Below are positions 1-5,562 of a stretch of DNA of 8,636 bases, piece after piece. The number at the start of each line of letters is the position of its first letter. Position 1 is the first letter of the stretch. Source of the stretch: an uncultured Bacilli bacterium (lineage in GTDB: Bacteria > Bacillota_I > Bacilli_A > RF39 > UBA660); the NCBI GenBank assembly GCA_947625395.1, contig CANQOD010000042.1:1-8636 (forward strand), given 5' to 3'. A program made the position numbers and the translations under genes. The notes under the pieces are model-generated. The model was not told the DNA's origin and searched no databases. It saw only the letters and a list, made by a program, of their open reading frames with translations.

Positions 1-513
1 GGTTATGACCCATTGGTTTATCGCTTCTTCTGTTTGAATTCTCATTATAGAAAAACACTTACTTTTTCTTATGCATCATTAGATGGAGCCAAAAACGCTT
101 ATCAAAAATTAAAGAAACGTGTGCAATCCTTGTCTAAGGAGGGAGAACTTGCATCTTTAGAAGTTGAACGCTATGATTCCTTATTTCAAGAAAAAATTGC
201 GAATGATTTGAATACAGCTTCTGCCTTAACGGTCTTATATGATGTGTTAAAAGATGCCTCTTTAAATGGGTATACAAAGCGGTATTTAATTGAAAAATTT
301 GATACAGTGCTTTCTTTAAATTTACTTCTAGAAGAAGAAAAAGAGGAATCACTCGATGATACATTGATTTTGGAACTGATTGCTCAAAGGCAAAAAGCAA
401 AGCAAGAGAAAAATTTTGAAGAAGCCGACCGAATTCGTAATGATTTGTTGGCGAAAGGAATTCGTTTGATGGATACTCGTGAGGGTGTCACTTATGAACA
501 AATAAAGGAGTGA
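1..513 (+). CDS. cysS: Cysteine-tRNA ligase, C-terminal part (5' end outside window)
   Basis: The reading frame is open from base 1 and ends at TGA 511-513, giving about 170 residues of a protein whose start lies upstream. The opening residues GYDPLVYRFFCLNSHYRK match the segment after the catalytic core of class I cysteinyl-tRNA synthetases. The rest is the helical DALR-like anticodon-binding region (for example EKIANDLNTASALTVLYDVL) and the terminal helix EADRIRNDLLAKGIRLMDTREGV, typical of bacterial CysS. The enzyme charges tRNA-Cys with cysteine in the cytoplasm using ATP. The catalytic HIGH and KMSKS motifs are not in the window. It is the first visible gene of a tight plus-strand cluster, with the next gene 7 bases downstream. 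In Bacillus, cysS is likewise followed by mrnC and rlmB, which supports the call. Its TGA stop argues against a Mycoplasma-type genetic code. Confidence 0.95.
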   Translation, partial: GYDPLVYRFFCLNSHYRKTLTFSYASLDGAKNAYQKLKKRVQSLSKEGELASLEVERYDSLFQEKIANDLNTASALTVLYDVLKDASLNGYTKRYLIEKFDTVLSLNLLLEEEKEESLDDTLILELIAQRQKAKQEKNFEEADRIRNDLLAKGIRLMDTREGVTYEQIKE

Positions 514-520
514 TAATAAG

Positions 521-1219
521 ATGATGTATTATGGAAGTCTTGATTGGATTGGATATGGATTGATTGTCGTTGGCCTCATCATTACAATGGCTGCGGATAT
601 TTATTTACAAAGTACATATTATAAAATGAAAAAAATCAAAAATCAAAAAGGTCTTACAGGTGGAGAGGTAGCTCGTCAAATCTTAGAAAAGAACCATTTA
701 GAAAATGTGTATGTTGTTGAAACAAGAGGTGTTTTATCTGACCATTATGACCCACGTCAAAAAGTCGTTCGTTTATCACCTGATATTTACAATGGGACAA
801 GCATTGCTTCTTTGGCAGTCGCTGCGCACGAAGTAGGACATGCGATTCAAGATAAAGAGGATTATTTCTTTATGCGCTTCCGAGCTTTCTTAGTTCCTCT
901 TGTCAATTTTGGTTCTAAGTTTGGTTATATAGCTGTCTTATTAGGACTCATCTTTGGTGTGATGAATTTAGCCTGGGCCGGAGTTGGACTTCTTTTACTG
1001 ATTTTATTATTTCAATTGGTGACCTTGCCTGTGGAATTTGACGCATCACATCGGGCAAAAGTGCAACTCAATCAGCTCAAACTAACAGAGGGAAAAGAAA
1101 GCAATTCTGTTTTGAAAATGCTCAAAGCTGCAGCTTTTACGTATGTTGCTTCTTTGGTAACAACAATCATGGAAATTTTACGGCTTGTTCTTCAAATTAT
1201 TGGCCAAAATAATGATTAG
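521..1219 (+). CDS. YugP-type membrane zinc metallopeptidase
   Basis: This 232-residue protein has the zincin motif HEVGH at residues 103-107; the two His are expected zinc ligands and the Glu the catalytic base. The Glu in LPVEFDAS (about residue 172) is the likely third ligand. Membrane segments are predicted near residues 10-28, 132-168 (probably two passes) and 205-228. Length and layout fit the neutral zinc metallopeptidase family (Zn_peptidase_2, Bacillus YugP), a membrane-embedded family whose substrates are poorly known. The start ATG at 521 lies 10 bases after AAGGAG, which itself overlaps the end of cysS; ATG 524 is a less well placed alternative. It sits between cysS and mrnC, where Bacillus subtilis has no such gene, with gaps of 7 and 17 bases. 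It is therefore probably co-transcribed with the RNA-processing genes. The family assignment is firm; the physiological role is unknown. Confidence 0.9.
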   Translation: MMYYGSLDWIGYGLIVVGLIITMAADIYLQSTYYKMKKIKNQKGLTGGEVARQILEKNHLENVYVVETRGVLSDHYDPRQKVVRLSPDIYNGTSIASLAVAAHEVGHAIQDKEDYFFMRFRAFLVPLVNFGSKFGYIAVLLGLIFGVMNLAWAGVGLLLLILLFQLVTLPVEFDASHRAKVQLNQLKLTEGKESNSVLKMLKAAAFTYVASLVTTIMEILRLVLQIIGQNND

Positions 1220-1236
1220 GAGTTTAGGAGTTACAA

Positions 1237-1611
1237 ATGAAAGTAGAACAAATCAATAGTTTAGTCCTTGCTTATTTAGGAGATGCTGTTTATGAAACTT
1301 TTATACGGAGTTATTTAATCGCAAAGGGAATTCCGACTGTAAAAGAACTACAGGAGGCTTCCCTTTCTTTTGTTAGTGCAAAAAGTCAAAGTGCTCTTTT
1401 AAAGAAGCTTTTGGAAGAAGATTTTTTTCATGAAGAGGAACTTTCTGTTTTGCGACGGGCACGAAATGCGAAAAGTAATCATAAGCCTAAAAATAGTGAT
1501 ATTCTAACCTATAAACATGCCACTGCTTTAGAAGCAGTCATTGGTTATTTGGAATATACCAAGCAAGAAGAAAGAAAACAGAAACTACTAGAGAAAATTG
1601 TAAACGAATAG
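1237..1611 (+). CDS. mrnC: Mini-ribonuclease III (23S rRNA maturation)
   Basis: This 124-residue protein consists of an RNase III catalytic domain alone, with no double-stranded-RNA-binding domain. The N-terminal signature LAYLGDAVYE (residues 11-20) carries the catalytic Asp, and ALEAVIGYLEY near residues 97-107 carries the second acidic site. The basic stretch RRARNAKSNHKPK (about residues 73-85) also matches the family. In Bacillus the enzyme acts as a dimer and trims both ends of 23S rRNA precursors, aided by ribosomal protein L3. ATG 1237 is preceded by TTAGGAG with suitable spacing, 17 bases after the metallopeptidase stop. It is followed by an rRNA methyltransferase, the same order as mrnC-rlmB in Bacillus, so two 23S-modifying functions are linked here. 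Confidence 0.95.
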   Translation: MKVEQINSLVLAYLGDAVYETFIRSYLIAKGIPTVKELQEASLSFVSAKSQSALLKKLLEEDFFHEEELSVLRRARNAKSNHKPKNSDILTYKHATALEAVIGYLEYTKQEERKQKLLEKIVNE

Positions 1612-1642
1612 TCTGAAAAAAATTTCAAGATTATTTTGTTTT
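1612..1642 (+). terminator. Possible weak terminator or attenuator between mrnC and rlmB
   Basis: Directly after the mrnC stop, TGAAA (1614-1618) can pair with TTTCA (1623-1627), and two further pairs form across a bulged A. A T-rich stretch follows (1631-1642). The stem is short and A/T-rich, so any termination would be partial; it may only tune expression of the downstream genes. No convincing promoter is visible in the 58-base gap, which argues that rlmB still depends on read-through. Confidence 0.25.
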
Positions 1643-1669
1643 GAACGGTGTGAAAGGATGGAGAAGTGT

Positions 1670-2371
1670 ATGTATATATATGGAAAAAATGTGGCAAAAG
1701 AATTTTTAAAAAGTGAAAAAAACTTAAAAATGATAAAAAAGGTCTATCTACAAGACCAAATTTTTGAGGAAAACATGAAAAATGCCTTTAAAAATGCAAA
1801 AATTCCGGTCGAAATTATCCAAAAATGCGAAATGGACCATTTGGTGAATGGACTCCATCAAGGTATAATTATGGTACTTGATGCATATCCATATGCAAAA
1901 TTAGAGGATGTTTTGGAGAAAAGTCGTTTTTTAGTTCTACTCGACCATCTTGAAGACCCTCATAATTTAGGAGCGATTCTCAGGACGAGTGCTGCCGCAG
2001 ATGTGGATGCCTTGATTTTTCCGGAAAATCGTTCTGTATCAATGACTTCTACAGTCATGAAAACAAGTGCCGGCGCTTTTTTACATATGGATGTTGTACA
2101 AGTTGTAAATTTGAACCAGACAATTGAAGTTTTAAAAAAGCATGGCTTTTGGATTATAGGAACAGATATGGATGGACAAGATTATAGAGAAATTGACTAT
2201 CAAGGAAAAATTGCTTTGGTGATTGGAAACGAGGGAAAGGGAATTTCTCCGCTTGTTCGTAAAAACTGTGATTTTATTGCCTCTATTCCTATCTCTTCCA
2301 AAGTAGAAAGTTTAAATGCTTCTGTTGCGGCTGGTTTGATGATTTATGAAGCCAAACGAAATAGAAAGTAG
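1670..2371 (+). CDS. rlmB: RlmB/TrmH-family 23S rRNA 2'-O-ribose methyltransferase
   Basis: This 233-residue SPOUT methyltransferase transfers a methyl group from S-adenosylmethionine to a ribose 2'-OH; in the RlmB subgroup the target is a guanosine in the 23S rRNA P loop. The N-terminal substrate-binding domain starts MYIYGKNVAKEFL and includes HQG (63-65). The knotted catalytic domain shows motif 1 LEDPHNLGAILRT (94-106, key Asn99 and Arg105), motif 2 IGNEGKGIS (185-193) and motif 3 KVESLNASVAAG (211-222). The start is set at ATG 1670 because GGAG (1660-1663) lies six bases upstream and the family begins with YGKN. The alternative in-frame ATG at 1658 abuts its AAAGG with no spacing. It follows mrnC as in Bacillus (yacO). 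RNA specificity is inferred from family and context; a tRNA or different rRNA position cannot be ruled out. Confidence 0.9.
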   Translation: MYIYGKNVAKEFLKSEKNLKMIKKVYLQDQIFEENMKNAFKNAKIPVEIIQKCEMDHLVNGLHQGIIMVLDAYPYAKLEDVLEKSRFLVLLDHLEDPHNLGAILRTSAAADVDALIFPENRSVSMTSTVMKTSAGAFLHMDVVQVVNLNQTIEVLKKHGFWIIGTDMDGQDYREIDYQGKIALVIGNEGKGISPLVRKNCDFIASIPISSKVESLNASVAAGLMIYEAKRNRK

Positions 2372-2378
2372 GAATGGA

Positions 2379-2978
2379 ATGAAATATAATCAAAATGATA
2401 ATGAACTTCTTTATTTAATTGTTCAGAAAGATGAAGATGCGAAAACACAACTTTATGCAAAATATCAAAAAATTTTGGCAAATCTTGCCAATAAAGCTTA
2501 TCTTCTTTGTAAAAATATGAATGGTGTAGCCTATGATGACTTTTATCAAGAGGCTTGTTATGGCTTTGAACGAGCTATTATCACGTTTGACGAATATCAG
2601 AATATTTTATTTTATACGTATATGCTTGCTTGTGTGAAAAATCAACTTTCTCTTTATAAGCGTCAAATTCTACGAAAAAAAGATTTTCCACTCAATTATG
2701 CGTTTTCTTTGAATGAAGAAGCGGAGCCAGGAATTTGTTATGAAGATATTTTAAGAAGTCATGCCTTAACACCTTATGAAGTCTGTGAAAAAAACGAGCA
2801 AGAAGAGGAAGTGAGGAAATTTCAAAATTCCTTGCCGCTGATAGATGCTTGTATTTTTGAACTACGCTATAACGGATTTAGCTATAAAGAAATTGCATCA
2901 CTTCTAGATATTCCCGTCAATCAAGTGACAAGAGTGCTTTGTCGAATTCGTAAGAAATGCTGCCTTTCCTTTTCCTAA
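2379..2978 (+). CDS. SigH-like sigma-70-family RNA polymerase sigma factor
   Basis: This 199-residue protein has the layout of sigma-30/SigH: region 2 at about residues 8-95, a linker with LTPYEVCEKNE (130-140), and region 4 at about 147-195. In region 2, DDFYQEACYGFERAIITFD (53-71) corresponds to SigH DIVQEGMIGLYKAIRDF. In region 4, YNGFSYKEIASLLDIPV (164-180) is the helix-turn-helix. SigH acts in the transition to stationary phase, competence and sporulation; here that role is inferred from homology and position. ATG 2379 is chosen because AGGA (2370-2373) lies five bases upstream. An in-frame ATG at 2346 would overlap rlmB by 26 bases and has no ribosome binding site. The gap after rlmB is 7 bases; yacP/rae1, which separates them in Bacillus, is absent. 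The sequence is Cys-rich and diverged, with KKCC near the C-terminus. Confidence 0.85.
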   Translation: MKYNQNDNELLYLIVQKDEDAKTQLYAKYQKILANLANKAYLLCKNMNGVAYDDFYQEACYGFERAIITFDEYQNILFYTYMLACVKNQLSLYKRQILRKKDFPLNYAFSLNEEAEPGICYEDILRSHALTPYEVCEKNEQEEEVRKFQNSLPLIDACIFELRYNGFSYKEIASLLDIPVNQVTRVLCRIRKKCCLSFS

Positions 2979-3001
2979 TTCAAAAAAAGAGGAACACCTA
3001 G

Positions 3002-3030
3002 TTGAAAAGTTTTACAAAATCAAGTAAAAT
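3002..3030 (+). promoter_or_regulatory. Sigma-A promoter of the tail-anchored protein gene
   Basis: A -35 box TTGAAA (3002-3007) and a -10 box TAAAAT (3025-3030) are separated by 17 bases, close to the housekeeping consensus. Transcription would start near 3037, immediately before the AGGAGG ribosome binding site of the gene at 3051. The core is flanked by the 7-base inverted repeat CCTAGTT (2997-3003) and AACTAGG (3033-3039). The promoter separates the downstream gene from the cysS-sigma operon. Confidence 0.75.
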
Positions 3031-3050
3031 TAAACTAGGAGGATAGGAGC

Positions 3051-3728
3051 ATGGAAGAGATAACTTTAGAAGAATGGACCAATCATTATCATTCAACAGA
3101 AGAAATGCGAGAACTTTTCTGTGCGCAATCAGCCGCTTTAAAACGAACACATCAGTATGGCTATTATGTGACGGATTTTAACTTAAATCAGATTTTAGTC
3201 GGCAATCAGCAAGCACATCAATATGTCATCTTTAAGGAAGTCAAGTCTTTACCAAATGGGGAAGAAAAGAAAGCAATGATGCAAAGAAATATTCAGACAG
3301 AATGCTTTCAAGAAATTGGCATTTACTGTTCAATGCTTTCTGATATGACGATTGAATTTACACCCTCGTTTTTAAAAGAAAACTTTGACCGTTTTTCTCC
3401 TTTTCTTCCTGAACAAGATTTTTCCTTTTATAAAAAGGTATTTGTTTATGATTCTATGATTTATTTAACAGATTTTGTTGCGAAAAGGGCAGAGCGTGAA
3501 GTGACACAACTTGAAAGTCAATTGAAAGAAGAAAATGGAGGAAGACCGTTGAATAAATCCACTCCACAAGGACGAGCGATGGCTGAGACTGCTAACAATG
3601 CTCCATTCCTTTCTTCTGACAATACTTCTCAATCGGCGTTTGTTTATACGTTTGTTCTTCCATTTGTTATTTTTGCGCTTAGTTTGTTAATTCCACTCTT
3701 CTCAATGATTTTTGGCTCCCTTTCTTAG
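3051..3728 (+). CDS. Tail-anchored membrane protein of unknown function (possible degenerate kinase-like fold)
   Basis: I do not recognise a named family. The 225-residue product has no signal peptide. A hydrophilic domain covers residues 1-150, a charged linker 145-195 (QLESQLKEENGG, then Ser/Asn/Thr-rich), and one hydrophobic helix about 196-221 ending four residues from the C-terminus. This suggests a cytosolic domain tethered to the membrane by its tail. YYVTDFNLNQILV (38-50) resembles the protein-kinase catalytic-loop spacing DxxxxN-I-L, and ECFQEIGIYCSML (84-96) could match the helix after the activation segment. Lys and Asp positions expected of an active kinase are not convincingly present, so it would be a pseudokinase at best. 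ATG 3051 is preceded by AGGAGGATAGGAG. It has its own promoter and is followed by a terminator, so it is probably monocistronic. Function unknown; only the membrane anchor is well supported. Confidence 0.8.
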   Translation: MEEITLEEWTNHYHSTEEMRELFCAQSAALKRTHQYGYYVTDFNLNQILVGNQQAHQYVIFKEVKSLPNGEEKKAMMQRNIQTECFQEIGIYCSMLSDMTIEFTPSFLKENFDRFSPFLPEQDFSFYKKVFVYDSMIYLTDFVAKRAEREVTQLESQLKEENGGRPLNKSTPQGRAMAETANNAPFLSSDNTSQSAFVYTFVLPFVIFALSLLIPLFSMIFGSLS

Positions 3729-3755
3729 CCAAAAAAGACATCAAATCAACACTTT

Positions 3756-3780
3756 AAGGAGAAAAACTCCTTTTTTTTAT
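3756..3780 (+). terminator. Rho-independent terminator after the tail-anchored protein gene
   Basis: AAGGAG (3756-3761) and CTCCTT (3767-3772) form a six-pair stem with an AAAAA loop, running into a continuous T tract to 3778. It lies 28 bases after the stop codon of the gene at 3051 and before the ribosome binding site of the next gene. Confidence 0.75.
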
Positions 3781-3818
3781 TTTCCATATACGATTAAAAA
3801 TAGGAGGAGGTGTTTAGG

Positions 3819-4187
3819 ATGAGCAATCAAACTGTCTTTTTAAGAAAAGTAGGAGGCTTTTATCATGCTTTTGATGAGGATGCGATTCTTTTATTTTCTC
3901 TTTTTCATTATCGAATTAATAATGGAAAAAGTGGATTTCCCATTAGTAGTCTTGAAAAAGTAAAGAATACACTGCAGGCTGAAAAAGTGGATTATTATCT
4001 AAAAATCAGCGAAGAGGAAGAAGAAAAAATGTCTTTTCATGACGAGAATCGTTATTTAGAAATTTACAATAAAGGAAAAGAAGAATACCGAGAATTCCAT
4101 AAAAAAGAAAAACTAGCAGAAAAACTCTTTACGCTAAACGAAGAACAGGTGGATGAAGTGATTGCGCTTGTTCAAACCTGGTTATAG
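3819..4187 (+). CDS. Small protein resembling an isolated MutS N-terminal domain (MutS domain I)
   Basis: The 122-residue product begins with a segment resembling the mismatch-recognition domain I of MutS. FLRKVGGFYHAFDEDA (residues 5-20) parallels the MutS pattern F-x-x-x-G-x-FYE-x-F-x-x-DA, including the aromatic position that intercalates at mismatches. SGFPISSLEKVKNTLQAEK parallels the later GIP-x-H-x-x-x-x-Y-x-x-x-L stretch. About 50-60 residues match; the rest (60-122) is very charged (SEEEEEKM, then Lys/Glu-rich helices). The MutS clamp, lever, core and ATPase domains are missing, and no downstream frame continues them, so it is a stand-alone gene rather than a clear truncation. ATG 3819 is chosen because AGGAGGAGG (3802-3810) lies eight bases upstream; the GTG at 3810 overlaps that site. 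It might bind DNA or simply reuse the fold; ATP-driven repair is impossible without the ATPase. The MutS link is inferred by eye. Confidence 0.75.
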   Translation: MSNQTVFLRKVGGFYHAFDEDAILLFSLFHYRINNGKSGFPISSLEKVKNTLQAEKVDYYLKISEEEEEKMSFHDENRYLEIYNKGKEEYREFHKKEKLAEKLFTLNEEQVDEVIALVQTWL

Positions 4188-4390
4188 GAGCGCTTTTTCT
4201 TTAGTGCATGATAGATGGTCAACACCTACGAATAAACACCATCTGATAGCTACCATTTGATAACTACTTCGCAAATACGAACAAGCACGACCCTGAGAAA
4301 TCGCTCGTAAATGTCTAATGACTTAATAACTACCCAAATTCATACTTCACAACCAGCCTAACAATTACCGTACAACCGACTACCAACAAA
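4188..4390. other. Non-coding gap with C-over-G skew and short TGATARCTAC-like repeats
   Basis: No reading frame of useful length with a ribosome binding site was found on either strand. On the plus strand C clearly outnumbers G, most strongly at 4321-4380, opposite to the neighbouring plus-strand genes. It holds TGATAGCTAC (4244-4253), TGATAACTAC (4258-4267) and TAATAACTAC (4324-4333), plus the inverted pair AGATGGT (4213-4219) / ACCATCT (4238-4244). Nature unknown. Confidence 0.4.
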
Positions 4391-4476
4391 AAAATCTTTT
4401 GAAAGATGATGAAATGAAAATCTAGCAAAGCAATATATGTTATAAGATTTTCCGCTTCCTTTTTTCAAAAGATTTT
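4391..4476. terminator. Long imperfect hairpin, probable bidirectional terminator between convergent genes
   Basis: A perfect 14-base inverted repeat (AAAATCTTTTGAAA at 4391-4404 and its complement at 4463-4476) encloses a second 8-base pair (GAAAATCT 4416-4423 / AGATTTTC 4445-4452), giving a two-tier hairpin. The right arm overlaps the stop codon of the LemA-like gene. Read on the minus strand the stem ends in a run of T (4385-4394 region); read on the plus strand T-rich sequence follows (4473-4487). It is well placed to stop both convergent transcripts. The large inner loop is unusual for a simple terminator, so it may also be a structured 3' UTR or small RNA. Confidence 0.5.
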
Positions 4477-5008
4477 ATTTTTCTTTTAAGATTTCAAATG
4501 TTTCTCGTTTTTCATTTCGAAATAATTCTAATTGTGACCGATGACAGAAGATGGCTACTAAAGATGTAGGAAAATGATGTAATAAATAGTTAAAGTCAGT
4601 CGCAGTATCATTATAATATTTCACACATGCGATTAAATCATCTTCATTATCACTTAATTGGTCTAAGAAAGAAATGCTTTTTTTATCGCTTAATTTTTCC
4701 TCGTTATCATCTACTAAGTGAATGATTTCTGTATAAGTATCAAAAAGTTGATATTGCAACTGATGTCTTTCTAGTTTTTCCTTTTTATATTGCTCTGTAT
4801 CCGGTAAATCAACTGTGATTTTTTTCTTTTTCAAATGGGCAATTAAACGATTGATAAGTTCAATTTTCTTTTCAAGAAATAAATCCATATTATTTTCTGC
4901 TTCTTGTAATTGAATTTCTAAATCGGAAAATTTTTGTTTACTAGAAGAAAATATTATGAACAATAGAACTCCCAAGAAAACAATTATACTGATGATAATA
5001 AGTAACAT
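4475..5008 (-). CDS. Small LemA-family-like membrane protein
   Basis: This 177-residue protein has one N-terminal membrane helix (residues 1-21) followed by a long helical domain. ENNMDLFLEKKIELINRLIAHL (about 38-59) corresponds to the LemA pattern IDVQLKRR-DLIPNLV. KYYNDTATDFNYLLHHFPTSLVA (130-152), followed by LELF, corresponds to the LemA C-terminal YN-x-x-V-x-x-YN-x-x-I-x-x-FP signature. LemA proteins form a four-helix bundle exposed to one side of the membrane; their function is poorly defined. The start is ATG at 5008 because AGAGGTGA lies just upstream and a strong promoter ends a few bases before it. The longer open frame up to 5137 would place the promoter inside the gene. It lies downstream of gerQ on the same strand but has its own promoter after the gerQ terminator. 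The middle part is diverged from typical LemA. Confidence 0.75.
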   Translation of the reverse strand: MLLIIISIIVFLGVLLFIIFSSSKQKFSDLEIQLQEAENNMDLFLEKKIELINRLIAHLKKKKITVDLPDTEQYKKEKLERHQLQYQLFDTYTEIIHLVDDNEEKLSDKKSISFLDQLSDNEDDLIACVKYYNDTATDFNYLLHHFPTSLVAIFCHRSQLELFRNEKRETFEILKEK

Positions 5009-5032
5009 CAAATCACCTCTATTATTGTCTAT

Positions 5033-5061
5033 ATTATAACACGGATAGAGAAAGATGTGAA
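5033..5061 (-). promoter_or_regulatory. Extended -10 sigma-A promoter of the LemA-like gene
   Basis: On the minus strand, TTCACA (5061-5056) and a perfect TATAAT (5038-5033) are 17 bases apart, and TGT precedes the -10 box, giving an extended TGTTATAAT. Transcription would start near 5026, leaving a leader of about 18 bases that contains the AGAGGTGA ribosome binding site. This placement decides the start of the gene at 5008. Confidence 0.8.
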
Positions 5062-5110
5062 CTGATGAAAATAATTTCTTCTTGTGGAATGAAGCAAAAG
5101 AAAAAACAAG

Positions 5111-5142
5111 TTCAAAATAAAAAAGAATGCGTGACATTCTTT
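5111..5142 (-). terminator. Rho-independent terminator of gerQ
   Basis: Read on the minus strand, AAAGAATG (5142-5135) pairs with CATTCTTT (5129-5122) around a five-base loop, followed by TTTTTTATTT-like sequence (5124-5115). The left arm overlaps the gerQ stop codon. The eight-pair stem and T tract make this one of the clearest terminators in the window. Confidence 0.85.
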
Positions 5143-5482
5143 AGTTCACAATTGGTAATTCATCGAATTCAACAAAGTTTAAATAGACGGTCCAAAGTAA
5201 AACATATTTTTTACTTGCTTCTTCTTCCACAATCGCATAATCTCGACCTGCTTGAATGATTTTTCCTGTAAAAATGCGGTCACGCCACTCCAAAGAATCA
5301 TTATAAGACATATAGAAAGCTGCACGTCTACCAATATTTTTCTCTAAAATATTTTCTGCATAGCGAGGGTCTTGAGGATTCGCACTGGGATATGTTTGGT
5401 AAAAATTATTACTGGGTGGAGCACTACTTTGACTAATGATATCACTAGGATTTGGAATATTAGGGTAAATTTTTTGATTCAT
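5141..5482 (-). CDS. gerQ: GerQ-family spore coat protein
   Basis: The 113-residue product has a flexible Pro/Ser/Asn/Gln-rich N-terminal part (1-38), then a compact domain. YAENILEKNIGRRAAFYMSYNDSLEW (41-66), FTGKIIQAGRDYAIV (71-85) and KYVLLWTVYLNFVEFDE (92-108) follow the conserved GerQ core known from Bacillus subtilis YwdL. There, GerQ is a coat protein needed to localise the cortex hydrolase CwlJ and is cross-linked by transglutaminase Tgl. The B. subtilis protein is longer, mainly at the N-terminus. ATG 5482 is chosen over an in-frame GTG at 5494 because AAGGTGA, eight bases upstream, would overlap the GTG. A candidate mother-cell sigma promoter precedes it and a strong terminator follows, so it is probably transcribed alone. 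It is the best evidence for sporulation in this organism. No cwlJ or tgl gene is in the window. Confidence 0.88.
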   Translation of the reverse strand: MNQKIYPNIPNPSDIISQSSAPPSNNFYQTYPSANPQDPRYAENILEKNIGRRAAFYMSYNDSLEWRDRIFTGKIIQAGRDYAIVEEEASKKYVLLWTVYLNFVEFDELPIVN

Positions 5483-5510
5483 AGATTTTATCACCTTTCC
5501 TTTACAGTAA

Positions 5511-5539
5511 ATGATATGTGCTCATCCCTTGAAAAATAC
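5511..5539 (-). promoter_or_regulatory. Candidate SigE/SigK-type (mother-cell) promoter of gerQ
   Basis: On the minus strand CATATCAT (5518-5511) fits the CATAnnnT -10 box shared by the mother-cell sigma factors SigE and SigK. A GTATTT (5539-5534) fifteen bases upstream loosely resembles a SigE -35 box. Transcription would begin near 5504, about 22 bases before the gerQ start. No good sigma-A promoter was found in this position. B. subtilis gerQ is a SigE-regulon gene, which fits; the motif is short and could be chance. Confidence 0.4.
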
Positions 5540-5562
5540 ATCAAAAATGAACAAAAGTAGGA

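Noticed and set aside
134..400. Minus-strand open frame of 88 codons inside cysS
   Set aside because: It lies antisense to clear cysteinyl-tRNA synthetase sequence, has no ribosome binding site and its translation looks like no known protein.
2346..2378. Upstream in-frame ATG that would extend the sigma factor by 11 residues
   Set aside because: It overlaps rlmB and lacks a ribosome binding site, while ATG 2379 has a well-spaced AGGA.
2972..2996. Possible terminator after the sigma-factor gene (TTCCT / AGGAA pairing)
   Set aside because: The stem needs a bulge and no T tract follows on the plus strand.
5065..5259. Plus-strand open frame across the gerQ 3' end
   Set aside because: It is antisense to gerQ and its terminator; composition is low-complexity and no ribosome binding site precedes it.
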